Under the pieces are notes generated by a model. It was not told the DNA's origin. It was given only the letters and a program-made list of their open reading frames with translations, and did not search any database. Of a stretch of DNA of 64,000 bases, positions 53,853-63,891 are shown piece after piece. Each line of letters starts with the position of its first letter. The stretch's first letter is position 1. The translations under genes were made by a program, and so were the position numbers. This stretch comes from Haemaphysalis longicornis (Eukaryota; Arthropoda; Arachnida; Ixodida; Ixodidae): NCBI GenBank assembly GCA_013339765.2, contig JABSTR010001154.1, positions 682,001 to 746,000 of the forward strand. The letters are read 5' to 3'.

Positions 53853-54345
53853 TTAGCCGTATGCGCCATCTGGGCCGGGTGCGCCATCAAGGCCACGGGG
53901 GCCGTCTGCGCCGCCTGGTCCACCTTTGCCACCCAAGCCTCCTGCACCAGCTCGGCCACCTAAACCCCCTGGGCTGCCAATGCGGCCTGCGCCTCCTGGT
54001 GCGCCCGCGCCGCCTGGGCCTCCTGGGCCACCCCTGACGCCTGGGCCGATTCCTGGGCTGCCTGTGCCACCTGTGCCGCCTGCACCGCCTGGGCCTCCTG
54101 GTGCGCCTTCGCCGCCTGGAGCACCTGCGCCGCCTGTGCCGCCCATTCCCCCTCGGCCGATTCCCGGGCCGCCTCTGCCACCTGTGCCGCCTGCACCGCC
54201 TGGGCCTCCTGGTACGCCTGCGCCGCCTGGAGCACCTGCGCCGCCCGGGCTGCCCGGGCCCCCTGGGCGGCCTGACCCACCGGGTTTTCCTGGGCCGCCG
54301 GGAATGCCTGCGCTGCCTGGGCCACCTGGACCACATGCGCAGCGA
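53853..54345 (-). CDS. Collagen-like Gly-X-Y reading frame, 5' end unknown
   Basis: From about 54345 to the TAA at 53853-53855 the minus strand reads about 160 residues with Gly at every third position, mostly G-G-P, G-G-A, G-A-P and G-T-G type triplets. It ends in ADGPRGLDGAPGPDGAYG. One short interruption is GSPGIGPGV. A unit of about 38 residues is repeated. No in-frame ATG lies before it (the upstream in-frame codons hit a TAG near 54352), so it would be a last exon of a secreted collagen-like or glycine-rich protein. The opposite strand is open too (Pro-rich), so a coding minisatellite is the rival view. A LINE tail abuts its 5' side. Confidence 0.4.
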
Positions 54346-54361
54346 CACCTTCTCTAGAGTC

Positions 54362-54965
54362 TACCGATAAATTTCATTTCATTTATATACGCTCAGCGCC
54401 ATTCAGGCGTTTTATTCCATTACATTTCCTTACACTCAACGCCCAAGGTTCGGAAGTAACAAAGGGTGGTGGGGTAATCAAGAAAAAAACAGCAACAACA
54501 TACAGAGGGACTAAAAAAATTACAATGAATGAACTTAATCATAAACTGCCCACCTGAAGGTGGCAGGCCCAAGTGATGCAGACTATGGAAGCGGGAAGGC
54601 TGTTCCCGTGCACACTGGTTTTTGGAACGACAGAGTCGTGATACTGTTCAGATCTGCAGGGTGATACACCAACTTTGAGGTTGTGGTCAACTGGAGAAAA
54701 CACTTAAGTGTGGTCAGCAAAAAGTGGTTCTTTAAGAATTTCGTTTCTGTACTAAATTTTGTACATACACAAGCTTGAAACAAGATTTAAATGTTTTTCT
54801 TATTTCTGCACACTGGACAGATGCGCACAGTTCGATAGTGTTAACCTAGCAGCACGGTTTTGTAGTTACTGCAGTGTTGGAGTAAGCTAGTTTGTACCAG
54901 CTAGAGTCCCAGACGGATGAGGCATATTCGATTGTCAGTCGCATGAGTGTCTATATTTAACACTA
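54362..54965 (-). mobile_element. LINE 3' fragment (CR1/L2-like)
   Basis: The minus strand starts with TLMRLTIEYASSVWDS, the block after the RT thumb in CR1/L2-like LINEs. A long 3' UTR and an AAATG-type tail (TATAAATGAAATGAAATTT) follow. The tail abuts the collagen-like frame at 54361. Confidence 0.55.
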
Positions 54966-55023
54966 TGATAACATATACATGACCGGCTACATGACATATA
55001 GCCGGTGCAACAAGTTCCGACAA

Positions 55024-55285
55024 AAAAAATTACACCATCTTCCCGGAGGGGAACCCTGAGTAGTATGCAAAGCAGCCATGGGGTTGACTCAAGTGCCCAT
55101 TAGTTTTCAGTTCGTCGTTTCCGTTAGGTTGAGGTACGTAGCTACCGTTATATTTACAGTTTGGTTTCCATGGTAACTACCACACTTTTCACTTACCGGA
55201 ACTACGAAATGGGAAATTGCGTTGAGCTCATGGCTGTTTCACATACTACTCAGGCTTCCCCTACGGGAAGATGGTGTAATTTTAT
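55024..55285. mobile_element. Short inverted-repeat element H2, copy 1
   Basis: It begins ATTACACCATCTTCCCGGAG and ends CTACGGGAAGATGGTGTAAT, with about 60 bases of matching arms and a unique centre (GTTTCCATGGTAACTACCA). The same element lies in reverse at 58170-58425. Its terminal hairpin matches that of composite H1. Confidence 0.75.
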
Positions 55286-55690
55286 TACATGCGACGGGGC
55301 TATGTCCCTCCCTTGTCGTTGTTGCGCCATCCACACCCCCACTGCGCATGCTCGGCTTGCTGAACGCCCGGTGGTGTCTTACCCTTTAATGGCTCCTGGA
55401 GCGACAGTGTTACCGGTGTCTCCCTGGGCCGGCCCGAGATGTGTCCAGCATGCGCAGTGAGGGTGTGGACGGCGCCACAACAAGGGAGAGACATAGCCCC
55501 GACCATGAGATGCTGTAGCGACAGTGTTGCCGGTGTCTTCCTGGAGCAGCACGAGACGAGCACGCTTTCCCTTAAAGGGCTCCTGGAGCGGCAGAGTTGC
55601 CGGTGTCTTTCTGGGCCGGTGGATGGACGGACGACGGACTACCGACGACGGAGCCGAGAGCAAGAGATGCTTTGCATCTAAAAAAATCAC
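55286..55690 (-). mobile_element. Helentron-like family C pieces
   Basis: Two copies of GCTCCTGGAGCGACAGTGTT-type sequence lie in series, and GAGATGCTTTGCATCTAAAA closes the right end (55663-55683). The CGGGGCTATGTCCCTCC block at 55293 and its inverse near 55492 show inverted partial copies. Confidence 0.55.
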
Positions 55691-56405
55691 ACATCTCCAC
55701 GCCGTGAACGATGCCGAGGGTGTGACGCACTGGGACGCAAGTGGTGTATTGCCTGTGTGATGAGCGTCATCGTCCGTGCGTGCTGATGCACTCTGAGTTT
55801 TAAATGATTTTGAGGTGCAGTAAATTCACTGTAAATGACAAGCGCCACACGAAAGACAATTCGCGTCCCAGTACTTCGCACCCTCGGCCTCGTTCACGGA
55901 GTGGAGATGTGTGATTTTATTGGCCCGAATTGGGCTGACGTGACAGTAGTCACTGCCGTTTCAACTGTAATTGCCACTGCTCTTTTTCCGCAAATTATCG
56001 TTGAGAGTTTATGGTTATTCATTTGTTTTTGCGTTTTGTACCTTTTGAAATTCGCGCTCTTTGCTACTTCAGTTTGCGGCGCTCTTTCCAGATGGTGCGC
56101 GGATGGTACTACACTATGCGCCGCTCTCTATAGATGGCGCGCGGATTTCGCTTACAATGCTGCGCGCACGGACACCAACGGGAATTGCGAGGTCTTAAGG
56201 TGCTTGGCACCTAAAAATCCAGGGGTAAGATTGGCAGTGTTGCATATGTTTTTAACGTGACTTTCCCAGGAGAAAAATATAGGTTATATGAACTCGAAGA
56301 TATTTATACGTAGTCACTTAGGTTAAAGGTGAGCCACTGAGATAATAAGTGAGTGGTTTGGTGGGGCTATTTGCTCGCGATGCTCTCCTGAAGTTATATT
56401 TGTTA
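55691..56405. other. Unassigned, with a GGTGC-type palindromic end
   Basis: TTAAGGTGCTTGGCACCTAA at about 56194-56213 resembles the subterminal palindromes of the Helentron-like elements. A second one, GGTGCTTCGCTCC, lies near 59629. No coding sequence was recognised. Confidence 0.35.
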
Positions 56406-56409
56406 ACAT

Positions 56410-57050
56410 TCACACTAAACTTTCTTACACCCTTTTTGGCCGAAAAAGGTGTAAGAATCTTGTCCCATGTCGAACACCTTTAAAGGGTGTTTTGGCTAAA
56501 AAGGGTGTAAAGATGAAAAAGGGTGTTCGTGTGAACACCCTAACAAAGAGTGTAAGGTTGCTCAGCACCCTAAAATAAGGGTGTGGGCAGCGGAGCTACG
56601 CGTCACGGTGTGGATGGGCCGAGAGCGCAGCATCACATACAGACACATTCTACATGCACAAGTCACACTTGACCATCAAGTGAATTGAGCAAGAAAACCA
56701 ACTGTATGCATGAGGACAGCGAGTACATACTTACTTAGAAATACATCTGCTGTTAATGCTTTTATAGCAAGCAGAGGAAAGTCCTCCAATAGAGCCGGTG
56801 GGCTTGTCGCAAAAATAAGATATTTTAGCGCTAATTTCGGAATTATGCATGTTAATGTAAGCATATACAAATCAGCATGCGGATTTGTAAAAACGTTTTA
56901 ATCGAGAGGTAGTTATTATGCTCAATGGGTCACAAAATTTTATCAAATACTAGACAAATCCCCGCCATCTCAACACCCTTTTTTCCCAAAAGTGTGTAAA
57001 GCTACAAATTAGGGTGTTGGAAACTAAGAAAAAGGGTTTAAGAGACCTCC
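56410..57050. repeat. AGGGTGT-rich repeats (MITE family)
   Basis: Repeated ACACCCTTTTT and AAAAAGGGTGT blocks, many as small hairpins, lie at 56425-56585 and 56978-57045. They match the inner part of the MITE at 29278-29549. Confidence 0.6.
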
Positions 57051-57639
57051 ACCTTTGGAGGTATTTCGTACCCGTTTACACAGGTGGACAGAACATTGTC
57101 TACAAGCGGAGTATGTTTTGTACCTCACGATGTTTCACACAACATAAATTGGCATAATTTATTACCAGTGAAGCTTTTTAACCTTGAACTAGGTTCGGCG
57201 GCGTTAGCAAAAAAAGACAGAGAAAACCAACTGCGCCCCCTGTAAAGGGTGCACCACCGCATATAGGTATTATACCAGTGAAGCCAGCTTTGTAGCCTGT
57301 GCGAGCGTTGTCACAGATGGCGCAAGCGTATACATACCTCTACTACACCATTTCAAAGGTGCTAGTCTTTTTTGGATTCTAAAACGCAAAAAGAATTGGC
57401 GCAGCTTGCAATGGTGTTACAAGGCTGGAGAAACAGCCTAGGTGGGGATCGACCTAGCTTGTTTCTTTCTTGGATCCGCTGTCAGTTTGGGGGACACACT
57501 GGAACAGCCTTGTAAAATCCGGTTAAACTTGGCCTCGCCCCTGAGAGCTTATCCTGACTTAGCAAGAACATCTCAAAGCGTAGAAAACGTAGCAAAACTT
57601 AGCGACACCAGAAGAAACTAGGTGGACCCGCAGCTGCGC

Positions 57640-58075
57640 TGTTTTTAGATGCGAAGCATCTCATGGTCGGGGCTATGTCCTCCCTCCGCCGTGCGGCGTC
57701 CACGCCTCCACTGAGCATGCTCGGCTTGCTGAACGCCGGGTGGTGTCTTACCCTTTAAGGGCTCCTGGAGCTACAGTGTTGCCGGTGTCTTCCTGGGCCG
57801 GCAAGAGACGAGCACGCTTCACGCGCCTTCGACGTTTCATTGTCGACGGTAGCGGCGTGCGTCGGGGAGTCTCGGCGGGCCGTGATTACAAACAGCCCAC
57901 AACCAACCGGGGAACGTGCATCGACCTCATCTTCAGCAACTTTAGGGTTCATCCACTACAACAGCCGTTGACTTTAGATTTCGCAGACCATAAGGCGGTC
58001 AAAATCAAAGCGGAACGCCAACCACAGCTCGACGTCACCTACGTTGAACATGATGATGATAACGCCTAAATAAAG
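57640..58075 (+). mobile_element. Helentron-like element with endonuclease fragment
   Basis: It starts TTTTTAGATGCGAAGCATCT and carries the CTCATGGTCGGGGCTATGTCC block of family C, then an endonuclease fragment. AATAAA lies near 58068. The terminal hairpin is not evident before a CT run at 58107-58133. Confidence 0.55.
57840..58069 (+). pseudogene. APE-like endonuclease C-terminal fragment
   Basis: The frame reads RGTCIDLIFSNF and LDFADHKAVKIKA, the last two conserved blocks of an APE-type endonuclease, and ends with a TAA at 58067-58069. It matches in kind the fragment at 6959-7290. Its place directly behind a Helentron-like end supports a Helentron source. The catalytic N-terminal blocks are missing, so it has no activity. 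Confidence 0.5.
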
Positions 58076-58169
58076 ACAAACTCATAAAACTCATACCACG
58101 TACAACGTCTATCTCTATCTCTCTCTCTCTCTTTAATGCCTCTCCACTCTACCCCCCCCCCTCCAATAA

Positions 58170-58425
58170 CATTACACCATCTTCCCGTAGGGGAACCCTG
58201 AGTAGTATACGAAGCAGCCATGGGGTCAATGCAATTTCCCATTTCGTAGTTCCGGTAAGTGAAAAGTTTGGTAGTTACCATGGAAACCCAGCGGTAAATA
58301 TAACCGTAGCTACGTACCTCAACCTAACGGAAACGACGAACTGAAAACTAATGGGCACTTGAATCGACCCCATGGCTGCTTCAGATACTACTCAGGGTTC
58401 CCCTACGTGAAGATGGTATAATTGT
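58170..58425. mobile_element. Short inverted-repeat element H2, copy 2
   Basis: This is the reverse-orientation copy of 55024-55285: ATTACACCATCTTCCCGTAG at the left and TACGTGAAGATGGTATAATT at the right, with the same centre inverted. Confidence 0.75.
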
Positions 58426-58429
58426 TTTG

Positions 58430-58935
58430 CAACTGAACATTTTTTCAACACCCTACAGAAAGCCAAGCGTGTTGCCGTCGTTCAACACCCTTTTTGCCAC
58501 ACAACTATAGTTTTTTTTTAGTTTTAAATGTTCAAATTGATATTTCACGTGCCAAAGCTGAACTTGGGGTTTGGGACACACCGTATATTTAAACGAGCGT
58601 TCATTTCAGACGAACAGCTTTTTGTTTGCTTTTGAATATTTCTTACGAGTAGAGGAGGGTATGAGGAGATGTCTTGTTCTTTACAGTGCAATTATACATG
58701 TATGCATGGCCTTATTCAGTGAACAGCTGAACACATTTTACACACCCTTTCAACACCCTAAGAAAAACCAAGGGTGTTGATATTGATCAACACCCTTTTT
58801 TTCACACAAAAAGGGTGTAGAGCTAGGAAAAGGGTGTTGAGAATTAAAAAAATCGTGTAATGGGCTCCCAACACCCTTTTTCCACTTATGCTACACCCTT
58901 TCTGGCCAAAAAGGGTGTAAAAAGTTTGGTGTGTT
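58430..58935. repeat. AGGGTGT-rich repeats (MITE family)
   Basis: Several CAACACCCT and AAAAAGGGTGT blocks pair as short hairpins. The middle (58500-58730) is unrelated A/T-rich sequence. Confidence 0.6.
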
Positions 58936-58939
58936 TATT

Positions 58940-59110
58940 GTAGGCACTATGTTTCGCGCCATTGCGAAATGTTATTAAGGTCAGTTTGAAGACTCGCGGT
59001 ATCATATTAGTTAGAAATACAATCTTATTAGTATCAGGATTAAGGATAAAAGAGGGCCTAACACTGACCCTTGCGGAACACCGGATGTCGCCGTGAAACA
59101 CCTGCCCCGT
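58940..59110 (-). pseudogene. LINE RT fragment
   Basis: The minus strand reads ATSGVPQGSVLGPLL, the palm B block of a CR1/L2-like RT. The flanking sequence is too short or decayed to extend the domain. Confidence 0.5.
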
Positions 59111-61164
59111 TGAGATCTAGATTACAAAACCAGAGGGAGGGCTGAGGTATGCTGGTGGATTCTCTTGCTCAAAAGCGTCGTAGCCGCAGGATCAACTTTT
59201 GTGGGGACCAGGGAACACCTGTGTTTGTGCGTGCGTACTTTCCTGTGTGCGCGCGTGTGAGAACATTTCCTAACCAGTTTCTGGGAAAATCCCGGGCCAT
59301 CTCCACTAACGGGAAATCGGAAAGGGGCGAAGCATGCAGTGTATAAGTGTATTCTTGGCGCCTTGGCGTTTTGGTCAACGGAGAGGAAACTGTTGGGGGG
59401 TAGAGGTATACAGCTTTGATGTAAAAGTCTCTTGTCTTTGAAGGACGAAGCTCTCCATCGTGAGGCGTAAACGAGTGTCCCGGTGTTTTTTTAGTACGCG
59501 TTACGGTCTAGCGCGAGGCGTAAACTAGTGTTTAAGTACCGGTGTTTCCGGTGTGTAAGTACCGTGACTACATGAAACGACGATTACGACGACGACGACA
59601 GGAGACGCCAGCAGCCCCAGCCCCTAAGGTGCTTCGCTCCTATAAAAAGGCTATAGCAGGCTTTCAATGTTTTGCGTATTTAGGCTGATACTAACAAAAA
59701 TTGATACCGAGCAAAAAAACTCTTTTCGATCTTTTATGTGAGTTGTTAACGGCGCCTTTTTTTAGGTTAGACAAGATACAAAACAGTTAGGTTTTCGCAA
59801 AAATAAATCTGCTTACAGTGTGTATGCGTGAGTGTGTACACACCATGCGCTAGTATATGCACGTACAGTCTTTGTCAAATTTTTCTAGGCCTGCCGAAAG
59901 TGCACAGGCCGCGAAAAATTCAATGTAGTACAAGGTTACTTCCCGAGCAGGGCTGAACCCTTTTATGCCGGAAAGCTAGAGAAAATATGTCACCAAATAA
60001 TTTCGCTACATTTCAAGCTTCCAGCTAAATTCTTTGAATTCTTTGCTGTTCAGAAGGCTTAGGCTTAGCATAGAAAATTTTGACAGAGGATGTACATTCT
60101 CATATATCAGCCGGAGGTCACAGAAAACCCCTATATTTTTTGTAGACGGGAGAGCACAGTTATTACCAACGTTTGCCACTGACACATGCACTACTCCCTG
60201 CCCTCCACATCAACTGGGCAAGCAGCATCGTTTAAAAAGGGGTCATCATATCAGCCCATTGTTTCTTGAGCGGCAAGTTGAGGCTCTGTTCCCATACTTT
60301 TCAGTTTTGCGATTGCAAAAGGGTAGAGACAACATGCACGCATTCATCGAGTTTTAGTGAAGTTGAGGGAAGGCAGCTGCAGGGAAGCTGTCACAACGCT
60401 TCAAAAGGCCGAATGGTATTCTCGGTTCGAACGTGGCTACATAAAACTTTGATACCGACCGTAGCCTAAACGCCCTTTAAACAAGCAGATAATGAAGTCG
60501 GTACAAAATTTGTCACGCAATAAATTAAATTTAATTGCTCTTTGCCGATTAATTCGTTGGAAGCATTTACCGGAGCTTTTGAGAGTAGCTGTCAACGCGC
60601 ACTCACAAAGGAACTTCACGTTAAAGAGTGAGGGCTAGTTTCCTCCCCCGTTTTCTCTCTGAGGATCAGCCAGCCGCCCTATGGGATGTGAACCGTACTA
60701 GAAACGAATCGAGATATTTTGTCGACATTCGCCGGAGGACAAGAATTTTGGGGCTGCGGGTGCGACCATTGGAAACCACGTAGCAACCATTTTTTGGTGC
60801 TACGTACGTGGAACTTGGAGTGGCGCCGAAAAGAGTCTTTTTGAAATAGTGACAACATGATGCCGGCTATGAGACACATTAAATTCGTCTGTGTAAACGC
60901 TCCGACATATCTGAGAGCACCCGAACTCGGAAGCGAATAAAGGAAATGCTATATGCCAACATTATGGCTTAGGACAAGCTGAAACTGTGCATTTTATGGA
61001 TAGTCTTGGCGGAGAAAATAGCGTACGTAATATGAAGGGATATTTTGAACTCCGCGTTTCTGTCTCATATAAAGTTGATTTGAAGTGAAAAGTTTGCTAT
61101 TTGCATATCCAATGAGAGGGCAAATTTCCCCAGCAGTGCTCGTCCAGCTAGTTACTTAGATAAA
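59111..61164. other. No recognised feature
   Basis: Mostly A/T-rich sequence with short frames. A GACGAC run lies near 59585. No gene, RNA or element boundary could be supported. Confidence 0.4.
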
Positions 61165-61258
61165 AATAAAAAGAGCGCAATGGGCGAGCGCAAAGAAACA
61201 CAGTAGAGTGTCCACACTCTACTGTGTTTCTCTGTCCTTGTCCATTGCGCTCTTTTTA
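61165..61258. mobile_element. Fold-back hairpin element
   Basis: AAAAAGAGCGCAATGG, then AAACACAGTAGAGTGT, is inverted at once as ACACTCTACTGTGTTT and CCATTGCGCTCTTTTT. CATGAACCAACTCGCCC follows at 61271, as after the hairpin at 53013-53118. It lies about 55 bases from the Kazal exon. Confidence 0.7.
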
Positions 61259-61313
61259 ATTCTGTGAAGCCATGAACCAACTCGCCCAACAAAGCATTCT
61301 ACTAGTCACTTAC

Positions 61314-61515
61314 TCAGAACTTCCCGAGCAGCTCGTGTTTGCCTCGGCTCGGAGCACGGCCCCGGGTGGCTGACCTCCACGGAGCGGCTAAGATGGCTGT
61401 GGCCTTCGCACCGGGCCCGTTCGAAGTCGCAGCGCGTCACGTAAGTACGCCCGTCCGAGCCACACAAGGGCTCTTCCGTCTTGCACGGCTCTGTCGATGG
61501 CGGGCATTCTTCCTT
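61314..61515 (-). CDS. Kazal-domain exon of an unknown extracellular protein
   Basis: The exon follows acceptor TTCCACGCAG and ends at CTGA|GTAAGT (phase 0 in, phase 1 out). It encodes about 67 residues with six cysteines spaced C-x6-C-x6-C-x10-C-x6-C-x15-C and the hallmark LCGSDGRTY. This is a Kazal/follistatin-type fold, a small disulfide-bonded module of protease inhibitors and matrix proteins. The RARCEG and SHPGPC ends resemble the Kazal domain of SMOC-type matrix proteins more than single-domain inhibitors, but the gene cannot be named from one exon. An Arg-rich tail follows. No other exon was found in the window. Confidence 0.7.
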
Positions 61516-61539
61516 CTGCGTGGAAGAGAACATTCTCAG

Positions 61540-61715
61540 TGTCAGGGTGTCGAACCGGAACTGGAACCGAACCGAAAACCGTAACCGAACTTGAATTTTC
61601 GCCCGGAACCGCAACCGAACCGAACCCGTATTTTCTCTTTTTTTTTTGCCATTTTGGAACGGAACTCGAACCGGAACGAATTGAAGGAACCGTTCCGAAC
61701 CGGTTCCGCGGCTTC
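61540..61715. repeat. Degenerate ACCGAA/GGAACC hexamer repeat
   Basis: Tandem degenerate units of GGAACC, GAACCG and ACCGAA fill this stretch just upstream of the Kazal exon, interrupted by a T-run near 61640. Confidence 0.75.
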
Positions 61716-62157
61716 AAAGCTAATTTCTAGTTTTCGACTATGGTGCCCCACCTTGCCCCTGAAGATATTTTTACCGCTCGCCCGACAGCACAAGCGAACT
61801 TTATGCATAGTCTGTAGCTCCACAACCCATCAGCTTCGTCTTCTTATAATTACCCTCAAGTTAATGTAAGGATGTCCGTACATACTACCAGTTTGGGTTA
61901 GATACTCCCCACCTCCCCCAATTATCTTTTGCGTTTAGAATAAGTTATGAGACCGTATATTCCGATGCGACATATCATCACTCATTCTTCATGGTTTCTA
62001 TTATATCATGTAAAGTTTTCAATGTGTTCTTCATTTGGATGCAACCCCGCTGTTTTGTGAACGCCTTCAGGGACATCATCAACAATAAATCCACATCTCA
62101 CTTGTTGTGGTTTCAATGGGCAGTTATATAAATCTCTTGAGTCCCGGCTATGGGAGA

Positions 62158-62526
62158 TTGTCCAATTTATTGGACAACGCTTCGTCGTCTGCTACCACCA
62201 CAGCGCCCACTATTTTGAGTTGAAAACTGCTTTTTAGTTTTTTTGACCAACTACTAGCGCCCTCTGTCAAGTATAGATAATGCCAGTGCAGCGACGCGCC
62301 TGGCAAACCAGTTCAAAATGGCCGCATTCAGCAGTGGCGCGTTCTACGGCACCGCCCGTCAAAGTAAGTGTTATTTCAAATATTTTGCTTGTACCTGTGC
62401 CGTTTTTTAGCTATTGTTGTATTTTTAATTAGTCGGCGCACCTTTTGGCATGTTTTTTGCATTACACGTTGAGTTATTTTTGGTTTGCCAAGCGCGTCTT
62501 CGTTGCGTCCAATTTATTGGACAACA
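62158..62526. repeat. Two copies of a TCCAATTTATTGGA palindrome
   Basis: TTGTCCAATTTATTGGACAA at about 62159-62178 and GTCCAATTTATTGGACAAC at about 62508-62526 are near-palindromic and lie upstream of the transposase exon. They could be protein-binding sites or internal repeats of the piggyBac element. Confidence 0.55.
62318..62363 (+). CDS. Possible first exon of the piggyBac gene
   Basis: An ATG frame (MAAFSSGAFYGTARQ) ends at A|GTAAGT, a strong donor. The next clear exon starts in another phase, so either a middle exon is missing or this exon is unrelated. This is a weak call. Confidence 0.25.
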
Positions 62527-62643
62527 GGACTCGGCTCACGTCGTCCTGACAGGGCTGACACTTGAATGTACGCGTGCGCTGCATTGCATTAACCTTTAAT
62601 ATGCTTGTTTCTCTCGTTTTATTTTTGTTTATGTTCTATTCAG

Positions 62644-63810
62644 GAGACCGATCAAGGATTACCGATGGTGCTGCCGAGCGTATTTTGGAAAAAATTGCTA
62701 TGGAGGATCAGGCCATTAGCTGAAAGGCTGCTTGAAGGATGTCGCAAACTTCCACGAGAGGAATGTCTCAGCGTTGATGAGCAGATGATCCCGTTTACAG
62801 GGAAGACGCAGTTGAAACAATTTGTCCCAAGGAAGCCTAATCCAGTAGGACTTAAGAATTTTGTCTTGGCAGCTCCAGATGGGCTTGTTCTGGACTTTGA
62901 GATTTATCAGGGGAAAAAAACCCTGTTGTTCCCAGGCTGTTCTGGAATAGCCGAATCAGCAGTCATGAGGCTTTCTCAGAGCCTCAGTCCGGGAACAAAG
63001 CTGTTCTTCGACCGCTATTTCACGTCATCATCTCTGCTAGATAGGCTTGTTGACAAGGGAATTGGAGCCACAGGCCCTATCATGAATAATCGCCTACCGA
63101 AAGGTGTCAAGTTGTCCTCTGAGTCACAGCTCAAGGATGTTGGGCGTGGTGCAGTCGAGATGTGCGTTCGTAGTGACGATAAACAGATGGCAGTGCGGTG
63201 GTACGACAACAAAGCAGTTACGTTCCTGTCGTCACAACATGGAAAACAGCCACTGGACTCATGCCGCAGGTGGTCGGCAAAAGAAAAAAAGTACATAGAC
63301 GTACAAAGGCCTCACATTGTACAAGCGTACAATGCCTACATGGGTGGCGTGGACATGGCTGATCGAATGATTAGCTATTATCGTCTTAAAGCACGCGTGA
63401 AAAAATGGACAGTCAGGTGCATTTTCCATTTCTTTGACATGGCACTTAGCAACTCGTGGATTCAGTACAGAAGGGACATGAAGGCTATGCAGAGAAAACC
63501 TAAAGATACTCTGAAGTTTCTTGAGTTCCGCAGTGCGGTAGGTCACGCACTAATTGCACAGGCTGAGCAGGAGTCAGCCGAAGAAGACGAAGAGTGGAGC
63601 CCTCCAATCAAGCGAGCATCTCTGCAACCAAAAAATGCCAAGGAAAATCCTGCAAAACACTTGCCAAGGTTGGCTGACATTCCTAATGGTGCTCGCTGCA
63701 GGCTGCAAGGTTGCCAAAAGAAGACAAAATTTTTTTGCATCAGATGCGACCTTTTTTTCTGTATTACAAAAGATAGATGGTGTTTTGAGACAGCGCACAC
63801 TTGCAAGTAG
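62644..63810 (+). CDS. piggyBac-type transposase, N-terminally incomplete
   Basis: After a T-rich tract and TTCAG (a good acceptor) an intact frame of 388 codons runs to a TAG at 63808-63810. Conserved piggyBac blocks are SVDEQMIPFTGK (first catalytic Asp), KLFFDRYFTS (second Asp), YNAYMGGVDMADRMISYYR (third region) and a C-terminal Cys/His cluster (CRLQGCQKK, FFCIRC, WCFETAHTC). Full-length piggyBac transposases are about 500-600 residues. Here the N-terminal region before the first Asp is missing or lies in exons not seen. No stop or shift breaks the frame. The enzyme would cut and paste DNA at TTAA sites. Terminal repeats could not be assigned; the right end may lie beyond the window. Confidence 0.85.
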   Translation, partial: ETDQGLPMVLPSVFWKKLLWRIRPLAERLLEGCRKLPREECLSVDEQMIPFTGKTQLKQFVPRKPNPVGLKNFVLAAPDGLVLDFEIYQGKKTLLFPGCSGIAESAVMRLSQSLSPGTKLFFDRYFTSSSLLDRLVDKGIGATGPIMNNRLPKGVKLSSESQLKDVGRGAVEMCVRSDDKQMAVRWYDNKAVTFLSSQHGKQPLDSCRRWSAKEKKYIDVQRPHIVQAYNAYMGGVDMADRMISYYRLKARVKKWTVRCIFHFFDMALSNSWIQYRRDMKAMQRKPKDTLKFLEFRSAVGHALIAQAEQESAEEDEEWSPPIKRASLQPKNAKENPAKHLPRLADIPNGARCRLQGCQKKTKFFCIRCDLFFCITKDRWCFETAHTCK

Positions 63811-63885
63811 TGGTTCTCGCATGCTAACTGAAACTTGAACAGTTTCTGTAATCGTAACTGCTAACACTTCCTGTACTTGGTGCAA

Positions 63886-63891
63886 AATAAA
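63886..63891 (+). promoter_or_regulatory. poly(A) signal after the piggyBac frame
   Basis: AATAAA lies about 76 bases after the stop codon, followed by a T/G-rich stretch. Confidence 0.5.

Noticed and set aside
53926..54357. Proline-rich protein on plus
   Set aside because: It is antisense to a better collagen-like Gly-X-Y frame with a natural end; only one strand is likely coding, if any.
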